A DNA stretch of 64,000 nt, taken from positions 4,278,001 to 4,342,000 of the forward strand of contig JAHLEZ010000002.1 of NCBI GenBank assembly GCA_020726505.1. Reading direction: 5' to 3'. The notes beneath the pieces were generated by a model that was not told the DNA's origin, did no database searches, and worked only from the letters and a program-made list of their open reading frames with translations. This DNA comes from Leptodontidium sp. MPI-SDFR-AT-0119. Taxonomy: Eukaryota; Ascomycota; Leotiomycetes; Helotiales; Leptodontidiaceae. Below, piece after piece: positions 25,325 through 37,382 of this stretch; the first letter of the stretch is position 1, and every line of letters begins with the position of its first letter. The position numbers and the translations under genes are program-made.

Positions 25325-25704
25325 GGTTATCTTGCAGAGCCAAGCCCTGTTGTGATTCCCTCCGAGTAAACACTGATATCTCCTTACGAAGGTTCTGTTG
25401 AGGATCCAATACCGGTTATGTGAGATACTCGAGAAAGGAACGAATCTGTGAAACCAATTAAGTGAAATCTTGAGGTTGAGTAGCGGGGTGTCAAAACACT
25501 GCGGGACACAATTTAGCGCACGATTTTTTGGGGTGTCACTAGTAATATTAGTTCCCGCGAATTGCCTAGAGTCAATTCGAATATCATGCCGTCACTATCT
25601 CGTCTCCATCCAAGACCAACACGCCAACCTTTGCTTCCATTTCAACTTACTTTACAACACACAATTCCCCACAATAGGCGAGGAAAGTCCATTCGTGATG
25701 AGGA
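25325..25704. promoter_or_regulatory. Divergent promoter between MAP2 and the mitochondrial J-protein gene
   Basis: The two start codons, facing away from each other, are 380 bases apart. The segment includes several short untranslated ATGs on the plus side. No specific factor site is identified. Confidence 0.5.
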
Positions 25705-26648
25705 ATGCCACTCCGCTCGTTTCTCTTCCCTCGCACCACGCATCTCGTATCGATATCACGGTCCTTTCATTCAAGTGCTGTGAGGAGGAGCGGTAGTGAT
25801 GTTCCGCAGAATCACTATGAGACTTTACAGGTATCTCCAGGAGCGACGCCTGCTGAGGTGAAGAAGTATGTTTGATCTATCTCTACTTCTATTTTCATGC
25901 TCCATCACATCACTCTCCAATTCTTAATCTAGTAGGAAGGACTTCAATCGCATTTCTACTACCTTTCCCGACTTTGGCATCTACACCAACAACATACAAC
26001 CATCTAACTCACCACCACAGATCCTTCTACAACCTCTCTAAAACCCACCACCCAGACCGCAACCCCAACGACCCCGAAGCCAGCTCCCGCTTCGTCGCCA
26101 TCTCCGACGCCTACGCCACTCTCGGCACGCCCGCCAAACGACAAGAATACGACCGGTCGTTGAACCTACACACTCACTCCCAGTCCCACTCCCACCACCG
26201 AGCCCATGGTTCCTACCACTCCTCAGGCCCAGCAGGCGGCCGTCCCGCCAGCGGTCTGAGCAGAAGACGCACGCAATTCCAAGGACCGCCACCGAGTTTC
26301 TACCGCTCAGGCGGATGGGGCACACATAGCGCGAAGCGCAAAGCAGCGCAAGATTCACACGCCGAGTCGCCAGCTGCGGGGATGGGACCGGGTCAGAAAC
26401 CGTGGGGTCATGATGAAGTTAACGATGTGCCGCATTTTGATCGCGAGGGCCACTATAGGACGCAGGAGAATCACAGTCGGAGGTGGCAGAGGAGGAGGAG
26501 GATGGAGGATAGACAGGTGCCGGCTGGGGAGGTGCCGAGGAGTATGTTGGCGAACTTCTTATTCGTTGGGGGAATTCTGAGTTTGGGTATTTTTGTGCCT
26601 AGTCTTCTGTTTGAGAAGATGACTAGGAGGGGGAAGAATGATAAATGA
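25705..26648 (+). CDS. Mitochondrial J-domain protein with C-terminal membrane anchor
   Basis: Two exons (25705-25865, 26021-26648), joined over a 155-base intron, give 262 residues. The ATG at 25705 is chosen because it yields a mitochondrial presequence (MPLRSFLFPRTTHLVSISR, then SFHSSAVRR) directly before a J domain beginning NHYETLQVSPGATPAEVKK. The HPD tripeptide (THHPDRNP) is intact, so it should stimulate an Hsp70 ATPase. After the J domain come a His/Ser/Gly-rich linker and a basic region, then one membrane segment near residues 235-255 (FLFVGGILSLGIFVPSLLF) and a short basic tail. This presequence-J-TM layout resembles yeast JID1 and human DNAJC30 of the inner membrane. Which Hsp70 or complex it serves is not visible. 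Confidence 0.85.
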
Positions 26649-26955
26649 GGGTCTGAAATATATGCCAATACTCGTGGGCTCTTTGGAGAGTTTGTTCATT
26701 GGGGCTGACTGCAGGCAAGTCCATAGATATTGTGTAGAAAACACTCAGGCAACTGAAGAGTATAAAGATATCACACGGAAAGAAGACAGAAGTCTGGCTG
26801 GATATCTCAGGTCAATTTTTATACACGCACAAGCTGTCCGTCTCTGCGCAAATTATGCTATGCAAACTCCGCTGAAACAACCGTCTTGTCTCCGTCTATC
26901 GTACTGTATGGCCTAATTCCAATCCGTCCCCATCTCTATTTCCCCCTTGCATAAT
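26649..26955. other. Short convergent intergenic region
   Basis: About 300 bases between the ends of the J-protein and porin genes, presumably the two 3' untranslated regions and their polyadenylation signals. No gene is seen. Confidence 0.4.
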
Positions 26956-28120
26956 CTATGCGTCGAAGACGAAAGAGGTGCCGATCTTGTGGGTGGCTTG
27001 GTCAAGCTTTTGGGTATCAAAGGAGGCTCCGAGACCGAGGGTAACACCAGGGCGGAGGAGGACGTTGTAGGCGACAGCGGCGATACCACGGTCGTTGATC
27101 TTGACCTAGTTTTGTATATCAGCAATGCTCTCGTTCCAATTCCAATTTGCTGTGTATGTATTTACCTTGGCGAATGAGACAGGGTCCAATCGGTACTTGC
27201 TGGCAACCTCAAGACCGACTTGGTTTCCGCTCTTGGAGTCCCAGGTAGCCTTAGCACCAGCCTCGACTTGAGCATTGACCTTGTGGTAGTAGGCAGCAGA
27301 GAAGACGCTCAAGTTGTTGGCTGCAGTGACGGAAGCGGTATACTGAGGAGCGACGTATCCGACAGCAGCAGAGTAGCTGGTGATGGCAGCCTTCTGAACA
27401 TCGTAACCGGCAGAGGCACCAGCCAAGAAGCCATCCTGACCGATCACAGCATCGACGTTGGCAGTTGGGCCCTTGAGGAGGTCGAAGAAAGCACGGCCGT
27501 GGAAGTTGGCCTGCTTGAAGTGCAGGTTGAACTTTGCGCCCTTGTTCTGGGTGGCAGGGAGGAAGGAGCCTAAGATCTCGGCCTTGAGACCCTTGGCGAT
27601 CACGTCGTTAAGCTCAATCTTGGTGTCGAGAGCGTTGACAGTGTTCCATGTCTGGGTGAGCGTTAAGCCTGCGCGACGATAGAAAAGCATTAGCGTTTGT
27701 CCTGCTGGACATATGTCTACCAAAAAACCGATGGGGTTGAATCGGCGGGGGTATTCGGAGTAGAGGGTAAATCGCTTGAAAGATATACCGGATGGCTTGT
27801 CTGCGTACTTTGCCTCAAGCTGTAGTACCAGTCAGTATTTCTCGTCCATTCAGATGTATCGTTCCGTTCCAGGGGCATTCCGTACGAGCCCGCTGTTCGA
27901 TCCCTCGTGTGTGGACTTTCCAGTCACTTTGAAGCCGACATTGGATGGGGTAGAGCTTTTCAACTCAAAGGTGGTGGCGGTGAGGTGGTAGAAGTCCTTG
28001 GAGAGCAACTGGAGATTGTCAGTTTTTGTACACAACCAGCTGGAGCTTTCTGGAGCTTCAGGAGGGAAGACCTACGTCGTTTGACGACTTGGCAATATCG
28101 GAGAAAGCTGGGACAGACAT
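26956..28120 (-). CDS. Mitochondrial outer-membrane porin (VDAC)
   Basis: Five exons (28120-28076, 28008-27886, 27819-27789, 27668-27166, 27105-26956) give 283 residues, the usual length for fungal porin. Introns are 67, 66, 120 and 60 bases and every junction keeps phase; exon 3 is only 31 bases. The start is MSVPAFSDIAKSSNDLL, the N-terminal helix of VDAC, followed by KDFYHL. Alternating beta-strand patterns run to the end, with LTLTQTWNT and KFNLHFKQANFHGRAFFDLL typical of the family and a C-terminal THKIGTSFVFDA. The 19-strand barrel passes ATP, ADP and other metabolites through the outer mitochondrial membrane. Confidence 0.96.
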
Positions 28121-28634
28121 TGTGACGGTAGAGGGAGGGAGATTGATAGATTGGGAGAAATGCGATTGATGTGGGAGGAATGGATTTGGGAGATGTTGTT
28201 GGGTGAAGAACTCTGAAGTTGTTGATACGGGCGGAAATTATGCGCGACGGTTCTTCCCGACCAGCGAGACAAACGGGGGGAGCTGATTGGCTCAAATTCT
28301 CAATGCGTGCACCTGACAGAAAGGGGCTTGGGAGACCTGACTTCTCAACAGGCAAAGCACCAAACTTGCCATGGATCAAGTATTTCACCATTCATGCGTT
28401 CGTCACGATGGCAGTCAGATTTTATTCTCCAACGCGCTACTCTATTTACTACAAACAACACGCATCGATCTAGGTTCATGCAACGCCATCCGGATCCATA
28501 TAGAAAGAAGGAATCCGAGATTGATGCCAGAGGTACCAGGAACTCCCAAATTTATGATCAACGATGCAAACAAAGGAAGGAAAATTGACAGATTATCGTC
28601 AGATTCAAATTCCAGGTCCAGCACGTAAGTGTAC
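28121..28634. other. Porin promoter and asparagine synthetase 3' region
   Basis: Both flanking genes are on the minus strand, so this 514-base gap holds the porin promoter and leader and the 3' untranslated region of asparagine synthetase. Nothing else is evident. Confidence 0.4.
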
Positions 28635-30668
28635 TTATTTCGTCGACTCGTACTTCTGGTTGTGGATTGCAATTGCTCTATATTTTTCATTAGCATCAAT
28701 TTTGGAGGAGAATCACGCAATCCGCTTACCTTCCACTGGGATCAGTTTGATCGGACCAAGTTGGAGTCCATCGCATGACAGTATCTGCGCAGTATGGTGG
28801 GAAGTGCTCGTCAAACATTGTTCGGTACCAGTAACTATTCCTTGTCAGTGGACCGTGAAACAAGTACGGCAGATACTTGGTACGTACGCTTCCTTAGTAT
28901 CTGGGATATCAGTCCCCCATTCTGGCTTGGGGTTCTTCATCATCTCATCAGTAATGTTGGCCTCAGCGGTGTCCTTGAGGGCATCAATCCATCCGTAACC
29001 AACACCATCACTGAACTGCTCCTTTTGTCTCCACAGAATATTGTCTGGCAGGTATGGCTGCGCTCCTGGTTCATCGGTGGTATCGAATGCCTTTCGAATG
29101 ATGTATTTCTCAATTCTGTCCTTGGTGATCAACTTCTCTTCAGGGTCGATGTTCATGGCAACTTCCAAAAACTATGTCTCGTTAGTGGACATCCATTGGA
29201 GGAACTCAGACCCATTCTCACCTCCTTATCCAAGAATGGAACACGAGCCTCAAGACCCCAAGCCATAGTTGACTTGTTAGCTCTCAGGCAATCAGACAAG
29301 TGCAAGTTCTTGACTCTGCGAACGCATTCCTGGTGGAAAGCGTTCTTGTCAGGCGCAGCATGGAAGTAGAGGTATCCACCGAAGATCTCATCACTACCCT
29401 CACCACTCATCACCATCTTCACACCCATCGCCTTGATCTTTCTCGAGAGCAAGAACATGGGGGTAGAGGCACGGATGGTCGTCACATCAAATGTCTCCAA
29501 GTGATAGATGACATCGGTCAGGGCATTCAAACCCTCCTCGATAGTGAAAGTCATGTCGTGGTGCTTGGTTCCCAAGAACTTCGCAACTTCTTTTGCCGCT
29601 TTGGTATCTGGGGCGTTGGGGAGACCGATTGAGAAAGAGTTGAGTTGTGGCAGATATGTGACAGTAGACAACTTATCATGATCATCAATACCAACCAAAC
29701 CCTCTCCCTTGTCCTCGTCTCCCACTGTCTCGCCGTTACCGTTGGCACTCTCCATTTGTTTCAACGCAATGGCCTTCAATCGCAGGGTTTCCCGCTGCGC
29801 AATAGAAGCGACCAAGCTCGAGTCAAGACCTCCAGACAGCAAGACACCGTAAGGAACCTCAGCCATCAACCGCTTTCGAACGGCCTTCTCGAATGTCTCG
29901 CGAAGCAGCTTCAAGTCGAGGGGTGTAGATGGGATCTTTTCAGAATCCCACCACGAAGGCTGGAAATACCTGGTCGTCTTGTCGGTTTTCGAGTCATAGA
30001 TGTGTCCTGGAGGGAACGAGATGATCTTGTCGCAAACGGTATGCAGACACTTCAGCTCAGAGGCGAAGAATACCGCGCCTGGCATCTTGCTCGACCATCC
30101 CTGATACAGACTTGTAACTCCAATGGGGTCACGGGCAGCGATTGTTCGGTCTTGGGACTTGTCGTAGAGGACGAAGGAGAACATGCCGTCGAGGTGTTTG
30201 GGTGCATCGATGCCAAACTCCATATACTGGGAATATATCAGTAGATATCCTTGGAAGTAACTTCCATTGCGTCTTCTCTTACCAAAGGTATTATGACCTC
30301 GCAATCGGAGTGAGTCTTGAAGTGATATGGTGTCGTCAAGGTTTTCCGAATGACTCTGTGGTTGTAGATCTCGCCGTTGACTGCGAGTGCAATGGTCTCG
30401 TCCTTGTTGGTAAGGGGTTGCGCTCCACTGTCAACACCGACAACACTCAAACGCTCGTGAGCAAGGACTAGGAAAGTGTTAGTCAAAGTCAACGGCTTCG
30501 ACTGTCACCACCAGAGTGGCATCATCTCCTCAACTTACTTGTGTTGTTGGCCATGAAGCTGCCCGACCAGTCTGGACCACGGTGACGGCATTGCTTTACC
30601 ATCTTCAATGCCGTCGGCTTAAATGCCTTCGCATCGGGAACATGGTGGCAGCCCACGATTCCACACAT
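28635..30668 (-). CDS. Asparagine synthetase (glutamine-hydrolysing)
   Basis: Six exons (30668-30539, 30467-30283, 30226-29222, 29171-28888, 28834-28730, 28677-28635) encode 583 residues; introns are 71, 56, 50, 53 and 52 bases. Met-Cys-Gly at the start supplies the nucleophile Cys2 of the class II glutamine amidotransferase domain, with [27 protein letters not shown] and [11 protein letters not shown] following. The synthetase half carries the ATP pyrophosphatase loop [13 protein letters not shown] and [11 protein letters not shown]. It makes asparagine from aspartate, glutamine and ATP in the cytosol. The last exon codes only 15 codons (ending NQKYESTK). In this family the gene is usually induced by amino-acid starvation; no Gcn4-type site was verified here. 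Confidence 0.96.
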
Positions 30669-31818
30669 CTTGGTGGAGTGGTGAAGTGGTGTTGATGAGG
30701 CGGTGGGGGAGATTGGGGTGACACGCCAATTCCTGGAACAGCAATTGATTGTCCGTTGGGAGAACGAATGTAACTTTAGAGAAGAGAAGAACAAGTGCGA
30801 AGGTTTCCGGAACAATTGAATTAGTCTAATCGAGGTGCAAGTGGTATCGTATGGTATAAGTAGTCGGAGATGCAGGCACAAGACAGGAGAGCAACTGGGA
30901 CGATGACTCCCTTCCCTCCAAAATTTATTGATAGCGGTTGGTGGGGTAAATTTCAAGGCCGATGTTCGGCAGCAAGAGGTTTGGGTTTGGCGTTTGATAA
31001 GGCAAGGCCAAGGCAGGGCAAGGCCAGGGTTTAGGCATGGCAGGACAGGGCAGGGGAGGAGGGGCAATGGATGTGCTGCTCTGCTGCGAGACGGCCACAA
31101 TCGTCCACTCCCGAAGCTCCACTGGCAAACTCGTTGTCATCCAATCCACGAATACTCTCACTGCTAGAACCGAAGCGAAGGCCCTGGTCAGACGGGATTT
31201 CGAACTTTCGGGACCTGCACTTCTCTGTCTTTCTATTTGCCCCTTTGCGCCTGTGGAAGTGGGGTGTTGGGGGCAAAGAAATCACCAGATGGCGGGAACT
31301 GAGCACAAGAACCGACGGCTCAGAGCCAAAAGCTCCGTGGAGGGAGTTCGTGGGATGGATGCGGAAGGGAGAATCAGTCAGTCAGTCAGTCAGTCACACA
31401 GCCAACACATCAACACACGGCATTAGCTTGCTTCAATCATAGAAGCAATCCAATAACGATAACCATGACAAACTGAAGTTTCGTAATCCCGTTTTTCATT
31501 TTCATAACTCGTCTATCGCATATCGCAGAGTGTCTGGGAAGAAAAATCCATGCCGTAAAATAGAGCTATCGCCTTGCTGTCCGGTGCTGTGGGGTGTTAT
31601 ATTGTGCAACTCTTGCAATCAGCAGCATCAGCCCAGTTCAAAGTCTCAAAGTCTCAAATAGTCAAACCCCTCGCAAATACCGTCCAACGCCATGCTCACG
31701 ATCCATCCCATCCACGTTTCGTTCCGTTCCCGCCCAAATGCACTTACTCACTCCGTTTTCACAGGCAGCTCAAGTGGCACGAGATCATTCCGTTTCCGTT
31801 GTTTGTTTGCTTGTCTGC
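30669..31818. other. Intergenic with a TCAG microsatellite
   Basis: Holds the asparagine synthetase promoter and leader and the 3' end of UBC9. A TCAG run lies at about 31373-31396, and an AGGCAAGGC-type direct repeat is near 31000-31030. No exon is supported. Confidence 0.4.
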
Positions 31819-32414
31819 TCAAGGCGCGGGGTGATCCCTCACGATCTTCTTGATCTTGGCATCGTATCCAGCGCGGTCCTTCTTGAACAGGTTGTAGGCG
31901 TCCGCTTGGGCTGGTGAGTCGGGATTGGGGTCGTTGAGGAGGTCCTGGACACCAAGCAAGATCTGCTTGATGGTGATGGCTGGCTTCCAACCTTCCTCCT
32001 CGTTCAGGATCGACAGGCAGACCGTACCTGAGGGGTAGACGTTGGGGTGGAAGAGGGGAGGAACGAATTTGCCTAAGTCTTGTCAGTACAGTTCCATTCA
32101 CCAGGCAAGATCGTAAGAGTCAAACATACACTTTGGTGGCTTCGTTGGGTACTCTGTAAGGCATATTAGCTTCTGGTCATCTTCCACATGGTAGGTAGGA
32201 GGTAGGAGGTAGACTCACCATCAGGGAAGACCACGCTCAGCTTGAACAAACCACCCTCCCACATCGTCTTCTCCTTGCCTGGAATACCACACTCCCAAAC
32301 CTTCAGATCCAGAACACCGGCTGCATTGCGTTGAGGCTTCGCATAGAAACCAAAGGGATGATCTCTTCTCCACTGCTTTCTCTCCTCTTGGAGTCTGTTC
32401 TGGCAGAGCGCCAT
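31819..32414 (-). CDS. UBC9: SUMO-conjugating enzyme UBC9
   Basis: Three exons (32414-32219, 32153-32130, 32072-31819) give 157 residues, the UBC9 length. The middle exon is only 24 bases and codes the strand leading to [16 protein letters not shown]. Introns are 65 and 57 bases with donors GTGAGT and GTATGT. The start [20 protein letters not shown] is typical of UBC9, whose basic N-terminal helix binds SUMO. The active-site Cys92 lies in GTVCLSIL, after an HPNV motif. The C-terminus [15 protein letters not shown] matches the family. It takes SUMO from the E1 and passes it to lysines of nuclear targets. Confidence 0.96.
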
Positions 32415-33048
32415 GATTGCAAGCGGACTTATGGTGTGGGGTTTTGAGGTTGTTGGTTCGAGGAAACGAGATGAGGCTGAGACGATCTTTTTGTAGAAGG
32501 AATAACAGCCAGGAAGTGAATGTGAATGCTGAACTCGCAGGGATTCACTTACGGAGTCGCAATTTGAAGGTCGCAAGCTTAGAACCTACAAGAGAGACGC
32601 AGGTGTTGGACCCGAGTTTTCTAGGCCGTCGAGTAGATGAGGCTGAAGATGGAAGAAGTTACGCTACCTTCGTCGCGGTTCTAAATTTTGCACTGTAATC
32701 GCGAGAGTTGCGCCTGATTGGTGAGAGTGAGTGGGCAAGGGTGCCCAGGGGTGCCGGTGGTTGTTGAATGCCTCGGTCTCAACAGTGAATCAACGTAGCC
32801 AGCACTTCATCCTTCTCGTTTATTTAAGAAACTTTCTAACTCCTTCAACAACATAGACTTTGTCCCATTCTTGCAAGAGCCCTTTCCTTCAAAGCACTCC
32901 TTCAGTACCACGTCAACTCTTCACTAAAGCTCTGGTCTACACCCCGCTCGACACATGCATCTGGACCTGTCTCCGTCACAAGCCATTCCCAACTATTAGG
33001 ACAAAGACCTATTCTCACGCAAAGACAGCGCCATCCACAAACACAAAC
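32415..33048. promoter_or_regulatory. Divergent promoter between UBC9 and PEX19
   Basis: 634 bases separate the two oppositely directed ATGs. An in-frame frame extends upstream of the PEX19 ATG, but it has no ATG and is read as leader. No factor site is assigned. Confidence 0.45.
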
Positions 33049-34193
33049 ATGGAGACCAAACCAGGGGATCTAGAAGGTCTTGCAGAGACATCCAGCAAGG
33101 CCATCCAGAAAGAAGCAGAAGCAGAATCAAAACCAGTGTCCAAAGACCCCGCACCAGCGGAAGCAGCAGCACCCGTGCAACAAAATGTTGCATCTGCAGA
33201 AGAAGTCCCAGATCCAGATGAGGACGATTTAGATGATTTGGATGGTACATACCCCATTTCCACCAATAAATCAGGAAGAACCTCTCTTTTTTAACCCTAC
33301 TATACAGACATGCTCGACGAATTCACACCCTCCAAACCCGAACCACCCCCTTCATCATCCAAGCCCACCCAAGCCCCTCCCAGCACCAACCCAATCGCAG
33401 ACGGGATCTCAGATGAAGAATTCGCAAAGCAGCTACAAGCCGGCATGGCCGAGCTGATGGGCGAGCTGGATACCTCTCCAGACATGCAATCGCAACTCGA
33501 GCAGATGCTCAAGGAACTTGGTGGGGTAGCCGCACTTGACGCAACAGCCAATGCTAGTGCAGGTCTATCAGCTGCGAAAGAGACTGCGAGTTCTTCTAAA
33601 GAAGTCCCTTCGAAAGCTGGACCGAGCGATGAGTCGTTCCAGGCGACGATCAAGAAGACCATGGAGCGCATGCAGAACAGCGGGGACCAAGCTACAGCCG
33701 CAGCAGCATCTGATAACACAGACGATATCCTAGCGCAGATGATGAAGGCTATGGAATCCGGGGGTCTTGACGGGGAAGGTGGTGAAGAGGAGTTTTCGAA
33801 GATGTTGCTGGGTATGATGGAGCAGTTGACTAACAAGGAGATCCTGTATGAGCCAATGAAGGAGCTGGATGATAAATTCCCGGCTTGGATGAAGGAGAAC
33901 GAGGGCAAGGTTGATGTGGCGGATATGAAGCGCTACAAGGAGCAGCAGGTGTATGTCAGTGAGATCGTGAAAAGGTTTGAGACGAAGACGTATACGGACG
34001 ATAACTCGAAGGATAGAGAGTATATTGTGGAGAGGATGCAGAAGGTTTGTTCTTCTCATTGCATTATTCTTGAATATTTACTAACATCTTACAGATGCAA
34101 GCAGCTGGCTCACCACCTCCTGACTTGGTGGGAGATATGGCAGCAGCACAGGAAGCATTTGGTGCCCCTGAAGAAGGCTGTCCGACACAATGA
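33049..34193 (+). CDS. PEX19: Peroxisomal membrane-protein chaperone/receptor Pex19
   Basis: Three exons (33049-33244, 33308-34044, 34095-34193), with introns of 63 and 50 bases, encode 343 residues. The acidic N-terminus has the DDLDDLD motif that binds Pex3 and is completed across the first intron by DMLDEF. The C-terminal helical domain that binds membrane-protein targeting signals begins near LLGMMEQLTNKEILYEPMKEL. The last exon gives MQAAGSPPPDLVGDM and ends in Cys-Pro-Thr-Gln, a CaaX-type farnesylation box. Pex19 shuttles peroxisomal membrane proteins from the cytosol to Pex3. Translation could begin at in-frame near-cognate codons upstream, but only 33049 is an ATG in good position. 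Confidence 0.95.
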
Positions 34194-34366
34194 ACAAGCC
34201 TCAAATGCCAAATACCCTTAGAAATATCCCTGTGACCTGAATCCCGTAATAATCACGGTGATACTCATAACACCATGTCCAACCCATCCGTTGAAAACCC
34301 GAACAATGCCCCATAACGCCTGCGCTCAAAAAACACTGTACATCTGGAAACAGAAACACCCAAACA

Positions 34367-35316
34367 CTAACTCATGTCCATCATGTCCTCATCCTGGATG
34401 TACCCAGGAGGCTGTTGCTGACTCGACATTCTGCTTTCTTCCCGAATAACATCCATGAAGAGCTGATCATACTCATCGTCATCGCTACCATAAATCGATT
34501 GCTGGTCGACAGGTGCTGCTTGAGAAATTTGGTTGCTGGTATCCATCTCTCTGAATAGCATGCCCGACTGATTCGAAGATACCGATCCATAATTGAAGTG
34601 GCTCTCTTCCGGACTCATACTATTTAGCAGAGCCTCTAACTCCTGCTCCTCACTCATAGGAATCTCCTCAGCCATAACCTCATCTACACAGAATTAGCCA
34701 AATGCCCGAATCAACCCTCTTCGAGTTCGAACGAAAACTCACCCATATTCATCATCTGATCCTCCTCCTCCTCTTCCACCAGTCCTTCAATACCCATCGC
34801 CTCCCTCCTCTGCCTCTCCACCCGTCTCCTCTCCTCCGCAACCCACAGACACCTCATAATCTCCTCATCGCCTCCCCTACTAGCCCATTTCTTCTCCTCA
34901 CTCCCCTCCCTCACCCTCTTCAAGAACAACTTCCTCCTCGTCTCCCTGCCCTCATCACCGCTTCCACGCCCGCTCATCAACGGATTAGGTTTCGTCGTGC
35001 GTTTACTGTACGCGCTCTCTCTCTTACTAGGCGGAGGCGAGATCAACGTGTTTTTACTCGCGCTTTCGGGCGTCGTGTTGGTGCTGGTGAAGATTGAGTT
35101 GCTGAATTGGGAGGGAGAGGTGGAGGGTTTGCTGGGAGATGACATTATGGCGTCTTGCTGCTCCTGCGCGCGTGTCTGGACATTGGTGTCGCGAGGTGAC
35201 AGTGGTGATGGAGTGTTGTTGCGCAGTGGCGAGGAAGAAAGCGGTGATGGTTTGTGAGGCGTGTAATGGTTAGATTGGCCGTATGTGTGAGGAAGTGTTG
35301 GGAGCATGCTGAACAT
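34367..35316 (-). CDS. Conserved-looking acidic protein of unknown function
   Basis: Two exons (35316-34743, 34683-34367) joined over a 59-base intron (GTGAGT...GTGTAG) give 296 residues. The first 110 residues are Ser/Pro/Thr-rich and probably disordered. A charged helical block follows (RRKLFLKRVRE, then GGDEEIMRCLWVAEERRR). The C-terminal third is strongly acidic (EEEEEDQMMN; SEEQELEALLNSM). Such a basic-then-acidic layout is common in nuclear regulatory or chromatin-associated proteins, but I do not recognise the family. The spliced frame across the intron and the even codon use support it as a real gene. Confidence 0.75.
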
Positions 35317-35793
35317 CTTGATGTGGTGGTGTTGATCGGAGTGGAAGGCAGGTCGAGTTGGATGTCAAGGAAGGAAGGAAGGAAGGCTGGGATGAGGGCT
35401 TGGAGCGACGCGCTTGTGGACGCGCTTTCCTATTTCGCGTAAAGAGGCTAGTCTTCTTCAATCACTTTGACGATCAGCAAACCTTTTAGAACTTGACAAC
35501 CGCTCATCATCATTATTTATTTCTGTCGAATTATTTCATGAGTAAAAACTCTGCTGATTTCATTGCGCTGTCGAATAAAAGCAACAATTTTGGCCTTGGC
35601 TGCAAAACTGCTTTCCCCTTCCTTATCACCTTCCAGACCCCCATCGCCCGCCAATATGATAACATCCAGAGCTCAGATAGCCAACCGCCGGTTCCGCTGC
35701 TATATTACAGCTTGCTAATCAATAGCAATCCAAAGATCAAGTACCATAGCGCCTCTGTGTACCTCCCCAAACGCCACGATTACCATCATCCCC
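35317..35793. other. Short intergenic region with a GGAA run
   Basis: Holds the promoter of the acidic protein and the 3' end of the DUF2408 gene. A GGAA tetranucleotide run is at about 35368-35386. No gene is seen. Confidence 0.4.
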
Positions 35794-37382
35794 TCACTCT
35801 TCACCATCAGTCTCGGCTGCAACCCGAAGATCGTAACTCAGCTCGAAGCACTCTGCCAACAGATCATTCACGCTTCCTTGGCCTTCGGGAATATCCTTGC
35901 CTACCAGGAATTTTCCGTCGACTCTCATGTTGTCAATTGAGTTGAGCTGAATCGTGTTAGCTGGATCCAGCCCGACACTCGGGAGTCCTACCTTCATGCT
36001 GTAAGGATACAGCTCTCGTGGTGAGCTGACTCCTCCAGAGTTCTTCACTTCAATGAGACATCTTCTCAAAGTCTGCAGTTGGTTGTAGACGGGTAGAAGT
36101 GCTTCAGAAACCGGCTCTGACGACACCATCAGGTAGTAGATGTAAGCATAGCTTCGTCTGATGAGATAGAGAAGTGTCTGCCAAAGTCAGTAAAAGCCTT
36201 GCTAAAGAATCTCCATGACTCACTCTTTGAACGTAAAGCTCGGCAAAGACACCCTCGGCATCAACGAAATTGCCATCAATACGGCTCTCATCAATCTTGT
36301 CCAGCTGTCGTTGGTAGTCGTATAGATCGGTCTCTCGGAGTGACCAGGCTTGCGTTAGTGACAACTTCTCGAGCTTGTTCCGGATGTCGATAAGAGTTTG
36401 ATACGGTTCGTTGAAGCTTTCTACCATTTTTCCTTTCCTGGGAGACGTCAGTTCTAATCAAGATAAATCAGTAATCGGTGAGTTCATACCGCTGTAGTAC
36501 AATCTCCGACCAGTGTAAGCACTTATTCAACAACTCGCAGGTCTCCTCGTTTCCGACTGGTACATCACCACCCGCAGTGACAAACTTGCCATCAACTCTC
36601 ATGGCATCGATTTCCTTCAGCTGAGATTGCAGTTTCTCAACTTCGGTAGATGAGAACTAAATTCGGAGCTATTAGTCGCCACCTCATCCGAGATCCGGTA
36701 GGCAGAGTACAGGAGATCAAAACGTACCTTGGTCTTGGTGTTGGCCAGAGAAATGGATCGAAGTATAGAGATCAGCTTCTCATGAATCGAAAGTAGGTCT
36801 CCGCCAAGCCTATCGAGTCGGTTTTGGAGATCTGTAAGTGTCGCTTGACAGAGCTCCACGCGATTCGAGAGTAAGGTGATGAAGTATGGCGAATATCCTC
36901 CCTCTGCATCCTTAACAATCTTCCGTAGCCTTTCCAAGGTATGTGAACAGTGGGTGAGATCCTTCTCGGAGTACAGATCCACCTCTCTCAAGTGTGCCAA
37001 TAACCGCTTTATCGTTGAGGTCAAGGCGTAAGCTGCTGGGGCTTCATTGTTTCGCCCAATTGTCATAAAGAAAAGCGACAGTAATTGGAAACATCCGTCC
37101 AAGACCCGATCAACTATAGATCCAACAATTAGTTCTGGGGCAAACAGGCGCAGGGCCGAACTGACCTCTATTGTCTTCCTGCGGCTTGTCTGCTCGGATC
37201 TCATTTAGTATCTTGACTTGCTCAACCACCCGGTCGTAGAAAGCCAGAACATCTGAAGATTTGACGTATGTTGATCTATCTTGCTTCAGAGTTGTCAACT
37301 CATCTCGAACTTTCATCAGAGTGTCGAGGATGGGCTGTTCTCTGGGGTCCAGAGGTAGGGCCATCGTCGGCGTGTCCGCCAT
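35794..37382 (-). CDS. UPF0662/DUF2408 family protein
   Basis: Six exons (37382-37166, 37113-36728, 36656-36490, 36437-36224, 36177-35992, 35946-35794) give 440 residues; introns are 52, 71, 52, 46 and 45 bases. The last intron is a multiple of three and open, but splicing it joins YPYSMK to LNSIDNMRVDGKF, the usual family reading. The protein is almost wholly alpha-helical, with two related halves containing KLEKLSLTQAWSLRETDLYD and EPVSEALLPVYNQLQTLRR. The family is fungal (S. pombe UPF0662 proteins) and cytosolic, and its function is unknown as far as I know. It shares a divergent promoter with the P1 gene. Confidence 0.9.

Noticed and set aside
34711..35097. 131-codon plus-strand frame opposite the acidic protein gene
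   Set aside because: Low-complexity Leu/Pro/His-rich mirror of the Glu/Arg/Ser-rich minus gene, which has a clean intron.
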